From positions 1 through 18,677 of the forward strand of contig JBOHUX010000027.1 of NCBI GenBank assembly GCA_050734915.1: a stretch of DNA of 18,677 bases, in the 5' to 3' direction. Shown here in pieces: positions 18,662 through 18,677 of this stretch; the stretch's first letter is position 1, and each line of letters begins with the position of its first letter. The stretch comes from JBOHUX01 sp050734915 (GTDB taxonomy: Bacteria; Chloroflexota; Dormibacteria; Dormibacterales; Dormibacteraceae). The notes under the pieces were generated by a model. That model made no database searches, was not told the DNA's origin, and saw only the letters and a list, made by a program, of their open reading frames with translations. The position numbers were made by a program, and so were the translations under genes.

Positions 18662-18677
18662 CCGCCCCCGGGGGCGG
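18662..18677. repeat. Perfect 16-base GC palindrome at the window edge
   Basis: CCGCCCCC followed by GGGGGCGG is a perfect palindrome that runs to the last base. It may continue outside. It could be part of a terminator stem of a gene to the right or simple GC-rich sequence. Confidence 0.3.

Noticed and set aside
1..18677. tRNA, rRNA, CRISPR array, insertion sequence, phage attachment site or riboswitch
   Set aside because: I saw no cloverleaf-like sequence, repeat-spacer series, transposase motif, terminal inverted repeats or cobalamin-box-like leader. In particular, no cobalamin riboswitch precedes the B12-enzyme genes, whose upstream gaps are too short.

Overview
The window is a dense, very GC-rich (about 70%) bacterial chromosome segment with 18 protein genes that I can support. 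There is no rRNA, tRNA, CRISPR array or insertion sequence. Acyl-CoA metabolism genes sit beside an LCP-family wall-polymer ligase with a LytR_C tail, an L,D-transpeptidase, a CTC-type L25 protein and many apparently leaderless starts. That mix suggests a high-GC soil-type bacterium of the Actinobacteriota or Chloroflexota/Dormibacterota sphere. The taxonomic guess is inference and could be wrong.

Layout. (a) 1-3300, plus strand: the 3' part of an acyl-CoA (propionyl/acetyl-CoA) carboxylase carboxyltransferase gene, then sucC-sucD (succinyl-CoA synthetase). (b) 3301-3615: the only gene-free stretch above 300 bases. (c) 3616-10095: three separate acyl-CoA dehydrogenase genes. The first is followed by two unrecognised minus-strand genes, one Cys/His-rich. 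The second overlaps an O-antigen-ligase-like membrane protein by 4 bases. The third is followed by a small two-helix membrane protein. (d) 10189-15247: an LCP/LytR protein overlapping by 4 bases a MeaB-type GTPase, then the large subunit of a B12-dependent acyl-CoA mutase and, further on, its separate B12-binding small subunit. A minus-strand GlsB/YeaQ-type membrane gene lies between the two subunits. (e) 15268-18605: an L,D-transpeptidase (minus), L25/CTC, a minimal MscS-type channel, and a divergent nucleoside diphosphate kinase (minus) that shares its stop-codon bases with the channel gene.

How they fit together. The carboxylase, succinyl-CoA synthetase, dehydrogenases, mutase and MeaB are the enzymes expected for breakdown of branched-chain amino acids and odd or branched fatty acids. 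In the mutase, the two residues that separate methylmalonyl-CoA mutase (Tyr/Arg) from isobutyryl-CoA mutase (Phe/Gln) read Phe78 and Gln196. The enzyme is therefore better called isobutyryl-CoA-mutase-like, which would link valine-derived isobutyryl-CoA to n-butyryl-CoA and the dehydrogenases. The envelope genes (polymerase/ligase, LCP, L,D-transpeptidase, MscS) are interleaved and in two places translationally coupled to these metabolic genes.

The most striking non-coding signal is that many genes have a -10-like hexamer ending only 7 to 10 bases before the start codon. One of these has a perfect TTGACA-N17-TATACA promoter. This is the architecture of leaderless mRNAs, and it also helps settle several start codons.
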